Below the pieces are notes generated by a model. That model had not been told where the DNA came from, did not search any database, and saw only the letters and a program-made list of their open reading frames with translations. 33,531 bases of DNA from an uncultured Lachnospiraceae bacterium (GTDB lineage Bacteria; Bacillota; Clostridia; Lachnospirales; Lachnospiraceae). This document shows, one piece after another, positions 1 through 7,565 of this stretch (position 1 is the stretch's first letter; every line of letters begins with the position of its first letter). The stretch lies in contig CACZSY010000178.1 of the NCBI GenBank assembly GCA_902783965.1, positions 1-33,531 of the forward strand, given 5' to 3'. The translations under genes were made by a program, and so were the position numbers.

Positions 1-9
1 CCTCACTTT

Positions 10-86
10 GTTTCGGTGTTTCTTTGAATTGATCGCGTCAAGCGTCACGCGAACCGGACTGCAAAGATTTCTTCGAAATCTTCGCA
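10..86 (-). repeat. Dispersed structured element, copy 1 of 2
   Basis: This stretch matches the reverse complement of 28795-28870 over most of its length, and the left end may continue outside the window. Two stems are visible. One is AAGATTTC (64-71), loop TTC, GAAATCTT (75-82). The other is TCGCGT (33-38) with ACGCGA (47-52). In the other copy the second stem reads TCGCGC/GCGCGA, so one base pair changed on both sides and pairing is kept. That is what a selected hairpin or structured RNA would show. Strand is given so that this copy and the plus-oriented copy agree. Confidence 0.7.
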
Positions 87-231
87 TAGGTCTCTTGGCG
101 CTATCTTTTCGCTTCGTAAAGATGTGTTAATTTTAACATTTCCAAAGGAGATATGTCAAGGAGTTGACAGCTTTCGTCAGGACAAGTCAAGACAAGGAAA
201 GCCGGAATCTAATCTGTCCGCCTGCACCCGG

Positions 232-306
232 GGGCAGATTGTCCGAAAACCCAGTCTGAAAACGGCTATAGACCGTAGAAAATCAAGGTTTTCGGACAGT
301 CTGCCC
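232..306. repeat. 20-bp inverted repeat with 35-nt loop
   Basis: GGGCAGATTGTCCGAAAACC at 232-251 pairs with 287-306. Nineteen of 20 positions are Watson-Crick and one would be a G-U wobble in RNA. The loop (252-286) holds a small secondary stem ACGG/CCGT. It could be a miniature inverted-repeat element or a strong hairpin at the 3' end of the transcript ending near 386. No target-site duplication is evident. Confidence 0.65.
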
Positions 307-385
307 AAACACACCTTAACTCAATTGCAAGTGGCAATCCCCGACTGCGTCCATTTCTCCCGCAGTTCGCAGACACACTTTAATC

Positions 386-1045
386 CTATGCAATCTTCTC
401 TCTTCCTTCACTGGTTATGTATTCAATACTATCCCAGTCACTGCCAATACTCAGTCCGCCTCCGCCTTCAATCTCATAATTTACCTGAATACTGTTGACA
501 CCAACAAGACAGTCATAATAAGGATGTCTTAGTCTTAAGTATTTTTTTACTGATTCGATAGTATATCCTTCTTTAATTTTCTGTTTGATGACATTTACAT
601 CATTCATTGTTAATTTATCTGAAGGATCAGCTTCTCCTATAGCTGCCATCCTTCTGTATGGATAACGCAGCCAATCACCGCCACCGCAAGCCTCTTTTTC
701 TTCTTTTATTACATTTTCCAATGCTTCTGTCTGTTCTTTTGAAAGATTCTTGTATCCTACATATTGTGCTGTAAATTCCTGTAATTCTCTCTCTTGATCA
801 TTTAATGATTCATAAATTTTTTTTGATGATTCTTTGTCATAACTGTATTTTAGTGACACTTCATCAAGTTTATCCCAATCTATATCGGAATTTTCTTGAG
901 ACCAAGATGCTTCGTTATTATCGGAATTTCTATCTTTTTCAATTATATTATCGGAATTTCTATCTTTTTCAATTATAATAAAAGATATCACACCGATCAG
1001 TAAAACTGCTGTTGCTATAATTGTTAATGTTATTTTATTTCTCAT
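386..1045 (-). CDS. Exported or membrane-anchored protein, paralogue of the 1430-2107 product
   Basis: Function not recognised. The 219-residue protein starts with a hydrophobic segment (about residues 5-22: KITLTIIATAVLLIGVISF), followed by a charged linker and a soluble domain, so it should face outside the membrane. The ATG at 1045 is chosen because AAGGAGG sits 8-14 nt upstream; an in-frame ATG further upstream would cover that site. The soluble domain shares a pattern with the neighbour at 1430-2107: KIYE.L.D.ER, YVGYK.LS..Q, V..E.. and MAAIG/MVAIG, ending near YPDC/YYDC. The pair are therefore diverged duplicates. Residues after the anchor contain a 10-residue tandem duplication (IIEKDRNSDN twice). 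Little else can be said. Confidence 0.75.
   Translation of the reverse strand: MRNKITLTIIATAVLLIGVISFIIIEKDRNSDNIIEKDRNSDNNEASWSQENSDIDWDKLDEVSLKYSYDKESSKKIYESLNDQERELQEFTAQYVGYKNLSKEQTEALENVIKEEKEACGGGDWLRYPYRRMAAIGEADPSDKLTMNDVNVIKQKIKEGYTIESVKKYLRLRHPYYDCLVGVNSIQVNYEIEGGGGLSIGSDWDSIEYITSEGREKIA
916..977. repeat. In-frame 30-nt tandem duplication in the exported protein gene
   Basis: Two copies of a 30-nt unit plus 2 nt, identical throughout, encode IIEKDRNSDN twice just after the membrane anchor. Identity of the copies suggests a recent slippage event. It lengthens the linker without changing frame. Confidence 0.9.
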
Positions 1046-1060
1046 AAATAGTTCCTCCTT

Positions 1061-1087
1061 TATTGAGAGCCACGGCATTAATATTTC
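1061..1087 (-). repeat. 27-nt repeat in a gene leader, copy 1 of 2
   Basis: These 27 nt are identical to 5562-5588. On the minus strand the copy lies just upstream of the ribosome site of the gene starting at 1045, as the other copy lies just upstream of potB. The palindromic arm seen in the second copy (5591-5606) is missing or decayed here, so this copy alone cannot form the hairpin. Confidence 0.85.
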
Positions 1088-1110
1088 CCTTCACAGCGGA
1101 AGATTGTATC

Positions 1111-1413
1111 TTATGGTTGAACTTCTACTGAAACTACCGGAAAACTATTATCCTCATTCACAAATGCGGCAACAACTGAAGCCTTTATAGTATCAAACAT
1201 AATCTTGTCTTCTTCTGATATCTCACCATCTGTAAGTTCGGATTTGCTTTCGGATTCTTTTTGCTCTTCATCTTTCGGTTTATCAACATTTGTCTCAGCA
1301 TTTGATCCTTTTTTCTCCGAACCGTTATCATTGCTTTCTTCTTTAACGCCGCAACCAGCAAATATTGCTGCTGACATAATACATAAAATTATTATTGTTG
1401 TTATTTTTTTCAT
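1111..1413 (-). CDS. Small putative lipoprotein, possibly truncated
   Basis: A 100-residue protein beginning MKKITTIIILCIMSAAIFAGC. This is a basic n-region, a hydrophobic core and the lipobox IFAGC, so lipidation at Cys21 and surface retention are likely. A charged Ser/Glu/Lys-rich linker follows, then a short EEDKIMFDTIKASVVAAF segment. The start at 1413 has AAAGGAGA 9 nt upstream; the longer in-frame extension has no ribosome site. It lies 16 nt after the stop of the 1430-2107 gene and is probably in the same operon. The protein stops about 30 residues into what looks like a folded domain. The downstream DNA carries a dispersed repeat, so 3' truncation is possible. No function assigned. 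Confidence 0.7.
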   Translation of the reverse strand: MKKITTIIILCIMSAAIFAGCGVKEESNDNGSEKKGSNAETNVDKPKDEEQKESESKSELTDGEISEEDKIMFDTIKASVVAAFVNEDNSFPVVSVEVQP

Positions 1414-1429
1414 GATAATTCTCCTTTTC

Positions 1430-2107
1430 TTAGAAATCATTTTGTTTATACATAATTCTATTAATGGACTCTGCGTCAATAAAATCATAATAGTCTATCA
1501 GAACTTCACCAAGCGGGGACAGTCTCCGCATAAGAACCATTCTATTACTGTTTATATGATAAGAACCTAAATATATGTAAAGCGTCGTTCCACCCGGTTT
1601 ACCATCCAGCCAATATTCAAAAGTCCCAAAATTGTTACCATAAGAACAATCAGGATATTTTTGCTTTTTTTCAAGACCATCCATTATTTCAGACCAGTTT
1701 TCAGCTCTCCGGCAAAGATCTGCAATATAAAAAATATCATCATATGTTAAATGTTCATCTTCGCTTGTTTTACCGATAGCAACCATTGATTTGAATGGAT
1801 AGAAACAATAATTCTTTTGTTCTTCTTCAACCACATACTTTAATACTCTTGACTGCTGTCTGGATAGTTTCTTATAACCTACATAAAAACTGATATGAGA
1901 CTGTATACTCCTTTCTTCGTCACTGAGTTCTTCGTAAATCTTCTCTGATTTTTGTTGGTCATAATCATCAATGTTGTAAATACCATACCAAATGCTTTTA
2001 TCATCTTTAGAAGTATCTTCATTTGGATTTATGGAAATAAAAGCAAAATATGACATTCCCAATAAGAAAGTGCATAATACTAATAGAAAAAATATTTTCT
2101 TTTCCAT
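1430..2107 (-). CDS. Exported or membrane-anchored protein, paralogue of the 386-1045 product
   Basis: A 225-residue protein of unknown function. Residues 2-22 (EKKIFFLLVLCTFLLGMSYFA) form a signal anchor; the rest is soluble and acidic. The ATG at 2107 is supported by GGAGTGA upstream; a 53-residue in-frame extension lacks a ribosome site and looks non-coding. Shared features with the 386-1045 product are KIYEELSDEERS, YVGYKKLSRQQ, MVAIG and a YPDC motif at similar spacing. It is first in a three-gene run with the lipoprotein and its paralogue, which suggests duplication around the lipoprotein gene. Confidence 0.75.
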   Translation of the reverse strand: MEKKIFFLLVLCTFLLGMSYFAFISINPNEDTSKDDKSIWYGIYNIDDYDQQKSEKIYEELSDEERSIQSHISFYVGYKKLSRQQSRVLKYVVEEEQKNYCFYPFKSMVAIGKTSEDEHLTYDDIFYIADLCRRAENWSEIMDGLEKKQKYPDCSYGNNFGTFEYWLDGKPGGTTLYIYLGSYHINSNRMVLMRRLSPLGEVLIDYYDFIDAESINRIMYKQNDF

Positions 2108-2303
2108 ACTGCTCACTCCTCGTATTATTATATAAGCAACTTTCTTTGAAACCTTTGAAATCTCTGGTTGCTCCGTCTTCATCAATATATTAGCATATTT
2201 AAGCTCATTTTTGTTAACGATTGCGTAATTGGTCGGTTTTTGTGCGTAATTGGTCATTTTTCCCACGGAGTGTTTTTTCTATCATAAATCTCTGGATTCA
2301 TGA

Positions 2304-2355
2304 TATTAAAAACGGCTCTGCCCGCCGCATCTTTGATACGACGGACAGAACCGTT
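2304..2355 (-). terminator. Rho-independent terminator of the pot operon
   Basis: On the minus strand a stem formed by AACGGTTCTGTCCG and CGGGCAGAGCCGTT (2311-2355, two G-U pairs) is followed directly by TTTTTAAT. It sits about 40 nt past the potD stop. Confidence 0.85.
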
Positions 2356-2392
2356 CATGATTCTTTTATAACTCTTCTTCTGTAGCTTTTTT

Positions 2393-3958
2393 CTATAACT
2401 TATTCTTTTTTCTCTCAGCCAGTATAAGTATCACCACTAATCCCATCACTCCGCCGACGGCGTAAGCATATGCCGGTATGTCTTTTATGTTAAAGCAGCG
2501 CACGTTTATCCACATCTGATTGATGTTTCTTGTTGCTTCTTCATCAAAATATTCCATTATCGCCGACCTGCCTATGACTTCCATCGGAGGATACTGGCTG
2601 TAAAGCTGCCTGTACTGTTCCGATGCCGGATATTCTATGATATAGTCCTCATCGTCCGCGTCGCCCGAAAAGAAATATCCGAGCGGATATTCTGCAGTTT
2701 CCTCTTCATCTTCTTCGGCTTCGTAATTGTACCTTGCGTAATCGATCATCGTATCATCGCCTTCTTCTCCCGCGATGACCGAAGTGTATCCGATATAGTA
2801 CATATTCCTTACCGCGTTGTCGGAACGGGATATGAAATTGACAAAGCTTTCCGCGGCGTGCTGTTTATCCTTGTCACCGTCTATGCCCTTTTTAAGCATG
2901 CACCAGCCGTCAAACCAGAGGTTCGTACACTCCGCAGGCACCTGGAATCTTAACTCAACGCCCAGTTCATCAGCCTGATCCATGGCATAAACCGCGTCTC
3001 CCGACCACTGATAATTAGCCACTATCTTGCCGCTTACCATATCTGCTTTTCCGCTGTCCGTCTCAAATGAATAAAGGTTATCCATCAGATCCTGCAGGGA
3101 TTCCTGCACCTCATCTATGGTCTTCTTGCTCGTATCGTTCATGACTTCGGCAAGCTTTTTACCGTAATCCTTATCATTTACAAAGCTTTCCGAAAGGAGC
3201 TTATCTCCTTTTATCATGCTGAGTATCGCAAAATAACTGTCTCTTACGTTATCTTTCAGGGTGAGTCTTCTCTTGAATTTCTCATTAGTCAGCATTGAGA
3301 TAGAAGCGGCTTCTTCATCGGTCACGTATTCGGGATTGTAAAGCATTCCCGTAACGCCCCACATGTAACCGGCTGCGTATTTGCTCCATGGCTCGCCGCC
3401 GATCTCATTGGTCTCAAATACATTTTTTATATAAGGCGACACGCCTCTGGTATAAAAATTGTTTTCATCTTCCTCATTGAAAAAGTCTTTTGAAAACGCT
3501 ACCAGCTCGCCTTCCTGCATGAGTTTCATTATCATATAATCCGAAGGGCAGACAAGGTCGTACACGTCTCCGAGCGTAAGCTGGTTATAAAGGTCTTCGT
3601 TGGTTCCGAAGCACGAATACTCGACCCTGACTTTTTTGCCGTAAGTCTCTTCATACCACTGCTCGAAGTCATTGATCATGGCGTTCTCGCCTAAGATGGT
3701 TTTGCCGTTGTCAAGCTCTATCGCTTCTTCCTCGCTCCAGTCTCCGAGGTCGATATATTCTTCCCAGTTGCAGACTCTTAAGACTATCTCGTCTTTCTTC
3801 TTTTCCGCCGCATAAGCCGGCTGCGCAAAAAAGCCCGTGCCGGTTCTGTCTTGTCCCTCCGCGTCTGTCGCCCGCGGATCGCTCATGCAGGGAACAAATG
3901 AACCGACGGCAAATATTCCGGCAAGGAGCAGGCTTAATCTTTTAGAAATCTTTTTCAT
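2393..3958 (-). CDS. potD: Spermidine/putrescine-binding protein PotD, membrane-anchored
   Basis: Substrate-binding subunit of a polyamine ABC transporter. The 521 residues contain an N-terminal signal (about 1-50, ending AYA-A), a bacterial solute-binding domain of the PotD/PotF family starting at LRVCNWEEYID, with NLWFDGWCMLKK near the ligand-binding region, and a C-terminal hydrophobic helix (about 497-514, AYAVGGVMGLVVILILA) followed by basic residues. PotD proteins are normally about 350 residues and either free or lipidated. This one lacks a convincing lipobox (SFVPC does not fit) and appears to be tethered by its C-terminal helix. The start overlaps the potC stop by 17 nt, with GGAGGAAGGAG upstream. 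It is last in the potABCD order and followed by a terminator. Substrate choice between putrescine and spermidine cannot be read from the sequence. Confidence 0.92.
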   Translation of the reverse strand: MKKISKRLSLLLAGIFAVGSFVPCMSDPRATDAEGQDRTGTGFFAQPAYAAEKKKDEIVLRVCNWEEYIDLGDWSEEEAIELDNGKTILGENAMINDFEQWYEETYGKKVRVEYSCFGTNEDLYNQLTLGDVYDLVCPSDYMIMKLMQEGELVAFSKDFFNEEDENNFYTRGVSPYIKNVFETNEIGGEPWSKYAAGYMWGVTGMLYNPEYVTDEEAASISMLTNEKFKRRLTLKDNVRDSYFAILSMIKGDKLLSESFVNDKDYGKKLAEVMNDTSKKTIDEVQESLQDLMDNLYSFETDSGKADMVSGKIVANYQWSGDAVYAMDQADELGVELRFQVPAECTNLWFDGWCMLKKGIDGDKDKQHAAESFVNFISRSDNAVRNMYYIGYTSVIAGEEGDDTMIDYARYNYEAEEDEEETAEYPLGYFFSGDADDEDYIIEYPASEQYRQLYSQYPPMEVIGRSAIMEYFDEEATRNINQMWINVRCFNIKDIPAYAYAVGGVMGLVVILILAERKKNKL

Positions 3959-4745
3959 TTTCTTTACCGCTCCTTCCTCCGATATTCATTATTACCACCG
4001 CGATCACAACGATCACGAAAATGATGGTGGACAGCGCCCACAGCGCCGTCTTGATATCGGTCTGCGAACCCTTGGTCGCGTTTACAACATAGGTGCTTAT
4101 GGTGTCAAATGTCGCAGGCTTCGTATAACTTGTTATGAAATAATCGTCAAGCGACAGCGTTACCGCAAGTGCAAATCCTGAGATTATTCCCGGCGCTATC
4201 TGCGGAAGCACTATTTTTTTCAGCGCTACGGACGGCGAGGCTCCAAGGTCGAGAGCCGCTTCGTAAAGACTTGAATCCATCTGCTTAAGTCTCGGCACCA
4301 CCGACAGATATACGAACGGCGCGCACAGGACGATATGTCCTATAACCAGTGGAAAGAAGGACTCTTTCTCCATTCCGAAGACAGCGATAAGAAGTATGCA
4401 TACGGAAAAACCTGTCACTACATCGGCATTTACGACCGGTACCTGATTGAGCATGTTCATTCCGGTCTCAACGTATTTCTTTGAATAGAATGCGCCGAGC
4501 GCGCCCAGCGTACCGAGTATCGTCGCGATCACCGCGCATCCGAAAGCGAGCACGAGCGTTCCCTTTATCATATCCATCAGTTCTTCGCTGTGGATAAGAG
4601 TGCTGTAATTTTTCATGGAAAATCCCGGTATTGCTCCTATCTGGGTGGCTTCCGTAAAGCTGTAAAACGCAAGAAGTATTATCGGCGCATAGACTAATAT
4701 CAGCGCTAAGATGACAAATGCCGTTCCCGATATTTTTTTGATCAA
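3942..4745 (-). CDS. potC: Spermidine/putrescine ABC permease PotC
   Basis: Inner-membrane permease of the polyamine transporter, 267 residues and about six membrane helices. The EAA loop that docks on the ATPase is visible as YEAALDLGASPSVALKKI. The first helix begins at residue 8 (AFVILALILVYAPIILLAFYS), as in PotC/PotI. Its ATG overlaps the potB stop by 4 nt (ATGA), indicating translational coupling. The 3' end overlaps potD by 17 nt. It should pair with PotB as a heterodimer on a PotA dimer. Confidence 0.93.
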   Translation of the reverse strand: MIKKISGTAFVILALILVYAPIILLAFYSFTEATQIGAIPGFSMKNYSTLIHSEELMDMIKGTLVLAFGCAVIATILGTLGALGAFYSKKYVETGMNMLNQVPVVNADVVTGFSVCILLIAVFGMEKESFFPLVIGHIVLCAPFVYLSVVPRLKQMDSSLYEAALDLGASPSVALKKIVLPQIAPGIISGFALAVTLSLDDYFITSYTKPATFDTISTYVVNATKGSQTDIKTALWALSTIIFVIVVIAVVIMNIGGRSGKENEKDF

Positions 4746-5542
4746 AGCAACGCGCCTCCCTTCCTGTCTTTTTCATCTTCCTCAAATCTTCCCGATATAA
4801 GGGTAAACGCGAGTATGATAACGAGCAGTACGAGCGCTATCATCGATCCGCCGTGCCAGTCGTAAGCTGAAAAATAGCTTCCGATAAGGCTTCCCATGAT
4901 ATAGGTTGAATTGTAGAGCATATCAAGCACTACATAGTTGGTCATGGACGGCAGGAATACCATCATCACGCCGCTCACTATTCCCGGAAAAGAGAGCGGC
5001 AGCGTTACCTTAAGGAAGGTCTGGAACTCGCCCGCCCCAAGATCTCTTGAAGCTTCTTCAAGCGACCTGTCCAGATTGATGAGCGTCGTATACATCGGAA
5101 GTATCATAAACGGCAGAAAATCGTAGGTCATGCCGATTATGGTATTTAAAAAAGGATGGAAGGCAAGGTTGCCCTCTATTACTGTAAGTATCTCCTTAAG
5201 CGCGGTTATCCTCAACGTGAAATTGATCCACATCGGCATAACGAACATAAGGACTATGGTGTATTTTTTCTTCATTTTGCTTCTGGCAAGTATGTATGCC
5301 AGAGGATAGCCTATGAGCAGGCAGACTAAGGTGGTTACCACCGCAATGCTGATACTGTACACAAGTGTTCCGATGGTGTTAGGGCTTGTGAAAAACGCTT
5401 TAAGGTTGGCGAGTGAAACAGCGCCCGAAGCATCGGTAAATGCGTAGTGTATTATAACGATCAGCGGAGCAAGCACAAAGCAGATAAGAAATACCGCATA
5501 CGGAATGCCCAGCTGTTTCCTGTTAAGGTGAAATGCTTTCAT
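4742..5542 (-). CDS. potB: Spermidine/putrescine ABC permease PotB
   Basis: Second permease of the transporter, 266 residues, six predicted helices, and an EAA loop at EEASRDLGAGEFQTFLKV. The first cytoplasmic residues (MKAFHLNRKQLGIPY) are basic as expected. GGAAAGGAAAG lies about 4 nt before the ATG at 5542. Upstream, between it and potA, are two hairpins (5570-5606 and 5611-5645). These may uncouple expression of the ATPase from the permeases and binding protein. Confidence 0.93.
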   Translation of the reverse strand: MKAFHLNRKQLGIPYAVFLICFVLAPLIVIIHYAFTDASGAVSLANLKAFFTSPNTIGTLVYSISIAVVTTLVCLLIGYPLAYILARSKMKKKYTIVLMFVMPMWINFTLRITALKEILTVIEGNLAFHPFLNTIIGMTYDFLPFMILPMYTTLINLDRSLEEASRDLGAGEFQTFLKVTLPLSFPGIVSGVMMVFLPSMTNYVVLDMLYNSTYIMGSLIGSYFSAYDWHGGSMIALVLLVIILAFTLISGRFEEDEKDRKGGALL

Positions 5543-5561
5543 TTACTTTCCTTTCCGAATG

Positions 5562-5606
5562 TATTGAGAGCCACGGCATTAATATTTCGCTTCGCGAAGC
5601 CGTGGC
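5562..5606 (-). repeat. 27-nt leader repeat copy 2, extended into a hairpin
   Basis: 5562-5588 is identical to 1061-1087. Here it continues into a palindrome: GCCACGGC (5570-5577) pairs with GCCGTGGC (5599-5606), with TTCGC/GCGAA nested inside (5586-5590, 5594-5598). It sits 20 nt upstream of the potB start, so on the transcript it is a stem just before the ribosome site. Confidence 0.85.
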
Positions 5607-5610
5607 CTGC

Positions 5611-5645
5611 GTAGTGTAAAGTTTTCATAGAAAACTTTACACTAC
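5611..5645. repeat. Perfect 16-bp hairpin with 3-nt loop between potA and potB
   Basis: GTAGTGTAAAGTTTTC (5611-5626), loop ATA, then the exact reverse complement (5630-5645). It lies within the pot operon, 24 nt past the potA stop. No T-run follows on the minus strand, so it is not a standard terminator; mRNA stabilisation, processing or a mobile palindromic element are alternatives. Confidence 0.92.
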
Positions 5646-5669
5646 CATACTTTCTATCCCGAAGATGGA

Positions 5670-7100
5670 TTATTTCTTGAGCGAGTACTTGATGCACTCA
5701 GGCGGTATTATGAGACCGATATGGTCATCCATATTCCAAAGGTCTTCGTCATTTACCACCAGATCTATCTCATGATCGTCGACTCTTACGACATAACTGT
5801 AATGATCGCCCTTATATATAAGGTTGATGATCCTTCCCGTAAGCAGTCCTTCATCAAGATTATCCGTCATCTCGATATCGGAATGGGTAATTGAAATTAT
5901 TATCTTTATCTTTGATACATCTATCTCCTCAGAGTGGGCATTATAAAGAACTCCGTCTTTAAATACGGCTCCCGGGATTATTTCCGTCAGGTCGGCCTTA
6001 AGCTCGCCGTCAAGGAAATCGAGGCTGTAATCGCTGTTTACCGCAGACTCTATCTTGTTGATCGTATGCTCCGCTATCATGCAGTGAATGTTGTCAGGTT
6101 CCACGATAAGACCTACCTCTTCGCCCGGCTCCGACCTCTTGGTGGTCTGGATCACTATCTCATTTTTACCGGAAAGAACCGTTATCTCATAGTGCATGCC
6201 CTTAAACATCGCAGAATCCACTGTTCCGGTTATCAGTCCCTTTGACGGTTCGGTGATGATCACGTCCTCAGGTCTTACGACAACGTCAACCATTGTTCCG
6301 TTCTCTATATCGTCAACACATACGAATTCATGACCGCAGAAACGGACCTTCCTATCGCCTGTCATTACGCCGTTGAACATATTGCTGTCACCGATGAAGT
6401 CAGCGACAAATGCGTTCTTAGGCTCGTTGTATATATCCTCCGGAGTTCCGGTCTGCTGGATCTTTCCTTCATTCATGACTACTATCTTGTCCGACATGGT
6501 AAGCGCTTCTTCCTGGTCGTGGGTAACATAGATAAATGTTATCCCAAGCTTGTCATGCATGCTCTTAAGCTCCAACTGCATTTCTTTTCTCATCTTAAGG
6601 TCAAGCGCGCCGAGCGGCTCGTCCAGAAGAAGAATCTCCGGCTCATTTACAATGGCTCTCGCGATCGCGATCCTCTGCTGCTGTCCTCCCGAAAGAGTCT
6701 GTATCTTACGTTTTTCAAAGCCTTCGAGGTCAACTATCTCCAAAGCTTTCTTTACTTTTTTCCTGATCTCATCCTTTGGAAGCTTTTTAAGCTTCAGTCC
6801 AAATGCTATATTGTCGATAACATTCAGATGCGGAAAGAGCGCGTAGCGCTGGAATACAGTATTGATAGGACGTTTGTTCGGCGGCAGCTTGCTGATGTCC
6901 TTTCCGTTCAGAAGTATCTCGCCCTCCGTCGGCGTGTCAAAGCCTGCTATCATTCTTAACGTTGTTGTCTTTCCGCAGCCCGAAGGTCCCAGAAAAGTAA
7001 CGAATGATCCCTTTTCCACTTCAAGATTAAAATCCTTGACCGCCTCAAAGCCGTCCTTAAAAGTCTTTGTGATGTTCTTTAATTCGATGATGTTGCCCAT
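5670..7100 (-). CDS. potA: Spermidine/putrescine ABC ATPase PotA with extended C-terminus
   Basis: ATPase that powers polyamine uptake. Walker A is GPSGCGKT (38-45), Q-loop near QRYALFP, signature LSGGQQQR (136-143), Walker B ILLLDE (156-161) and the switch histidine in YVTHDQEEA. After the ATPase domain comes a TOBE-type domain (VVVRPEDVII to IVEPDNIHCM). A second, similar beta-domain runs to the end (LLTGRIINLIYKGDHYSYVV to GLIIPPECIKY). This makes 476 residues, about 100 more than typical PotA. The start is the ATG at 7100 with GGAGAG close upstream; a TTG four codons earlier lies inside that site and is rejected. First gene of potABCD. The C-terminal domains may give regulation by substrate or by an internal polyamine signal, but that is inference. 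Confidence 0.94.
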   Translation of the reverse strand: MGNIIELKNITKTFKDGFEAVKDFNLEVEKGSFVTFLGPSGCGKTTTLRMIAGFDTPTEGEILLNGKDISKLPPNKRPINTVFQRYALFPHLNVIDNIAFGLKLKKLPKDEIRKKVKKALEIVDLEGFEKRKIQTLSGGQQQRIAIARAIVNEPEILLLDEPLGALDLKMRKEMQLELKSMHDKLGITFIYVTHDQEEALTMSDKIVVMNEGKIQQTGTPEDIYNEPKNAFVADFIGDSNMFNGVMTGDRKVRFCGHEFVCVDDIENGTMVDVVVRPEDVIITEPSKGLITGTVDSAMFKGMHYEITVLSGKNEIVIQTTKRSEPGEEVGLIVEPDNIHCMIAEHTINKIESAVNSDYSLDFLDGELKADLTEIIPGAVFKDGVLYNAHSEEIDVSKIKIIISITHSDIEMTDNLDEGLLTGRIINLIYKGDHYSYVVRVDDHEIDLVVNDEDLWNMDDHIGLIIPPECIKYSLKK

Positions 7101-7183
7101 TTCACTCTCCAATCCCGGTGTGTCCGATTTATTGTTTTACATTTATCCTTAAATATATTATCTATATCTTACCTTTTTCCCTG

Positions 7184-7510
7184 TTACTTTTTCCCGACCT
7201 GTTTTGCATTCTTTTTATCCGCTGCCTTATCAAGTCTTGTATTTCTTACATACAGCAGCATATCGATCGTTATCTCGATGATATTTAAGATATAAAATGC
7301 CCATGCGAGAAAGAACAGCCATTCCTGATCATGGTTCGCGTTGAACATTATTATCTTTCTCGCGATCCCGAATACATATCCTATCCATATAAAGAACTCG
7401 AAGAAAAGGCTCTTGCCCTTCGCCGTCCTTGAAACGTAGGATTTTCTGATTGAGATCGGCCATGATAATCCAAAACACAGGATCATGAGCGCTTCCAGTA
7501 GATCTGTCAT
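7184..7510 (-). CDS. Small three-helix membrane protein, PQ-loop/SemiSWEET-like in outline
   Basis: A 108-residue protein with three hydrophobic helices and a charged C-terminal tail (KAADKKNAKQVGKK). The first helix runs into LSWPISIRKSYVSRTAKGKS, which is reminiscent of the P-x-x-(x)-K pattern of half-SWEET or PQ-loop proteins. The resemblance is weak and the signature proline-glutamine is absent. AAGGAG lies 8 nt before the ATG. It lies between the flavoprotein gene (stop 7668) and potA (start 7100, 83 nt downstream). It may be read into pot, or be a separate small unit. Function unknown. Confidence 0.75.
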   Translation of the reverse strand: MTDLLEALMILCFGLSWPISIRKSYVSRTAKGKSLFFEFFIWIGYVFGIARKIIMFNANHDQEWLFFLAWAFYILNIIEITIDMLLYVRNTRLDKAADKKNAKQVGKK

Positions 7511-7565
7511 TTTTAAATCTCCTTTTTGTTTCTTTTAAATTCCCTTTATCTATTATTTGTTTCCA

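Larger units (their letters stand above)
1..385. other. Gene-free, repeat-rich intergenic stretch
   Basis: No reading frame here has a ribosome site or recognisable product. It contains one copy of a structured dispersed element (10-86), a long inverted repeat (232-306) and otherwise undistinguished sequence. It lies downstream of the minus-strand gene ending at 386, so any terminator for that gene should be here. The 232-306 stem is the only strong candidate, but it has no clear T-run on the minus strand. Confidence 0.6.

Noticed and set aside
232-306. Insertion sequence remnant
   Set aside because: No transposase fragment or target-site duplication is visible.
3880-3900. Lipobox cysteine in the PotD signal region (SFVPC)
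   Set aside because: Residues before the cysteine do not fit the lipobox, and the signal continues to AYAA.
7101-7112. TTG start giving potA four more residues
   Set aside because: The codon lies within the GGAGAG ribosome site used by the ATG at 7100.
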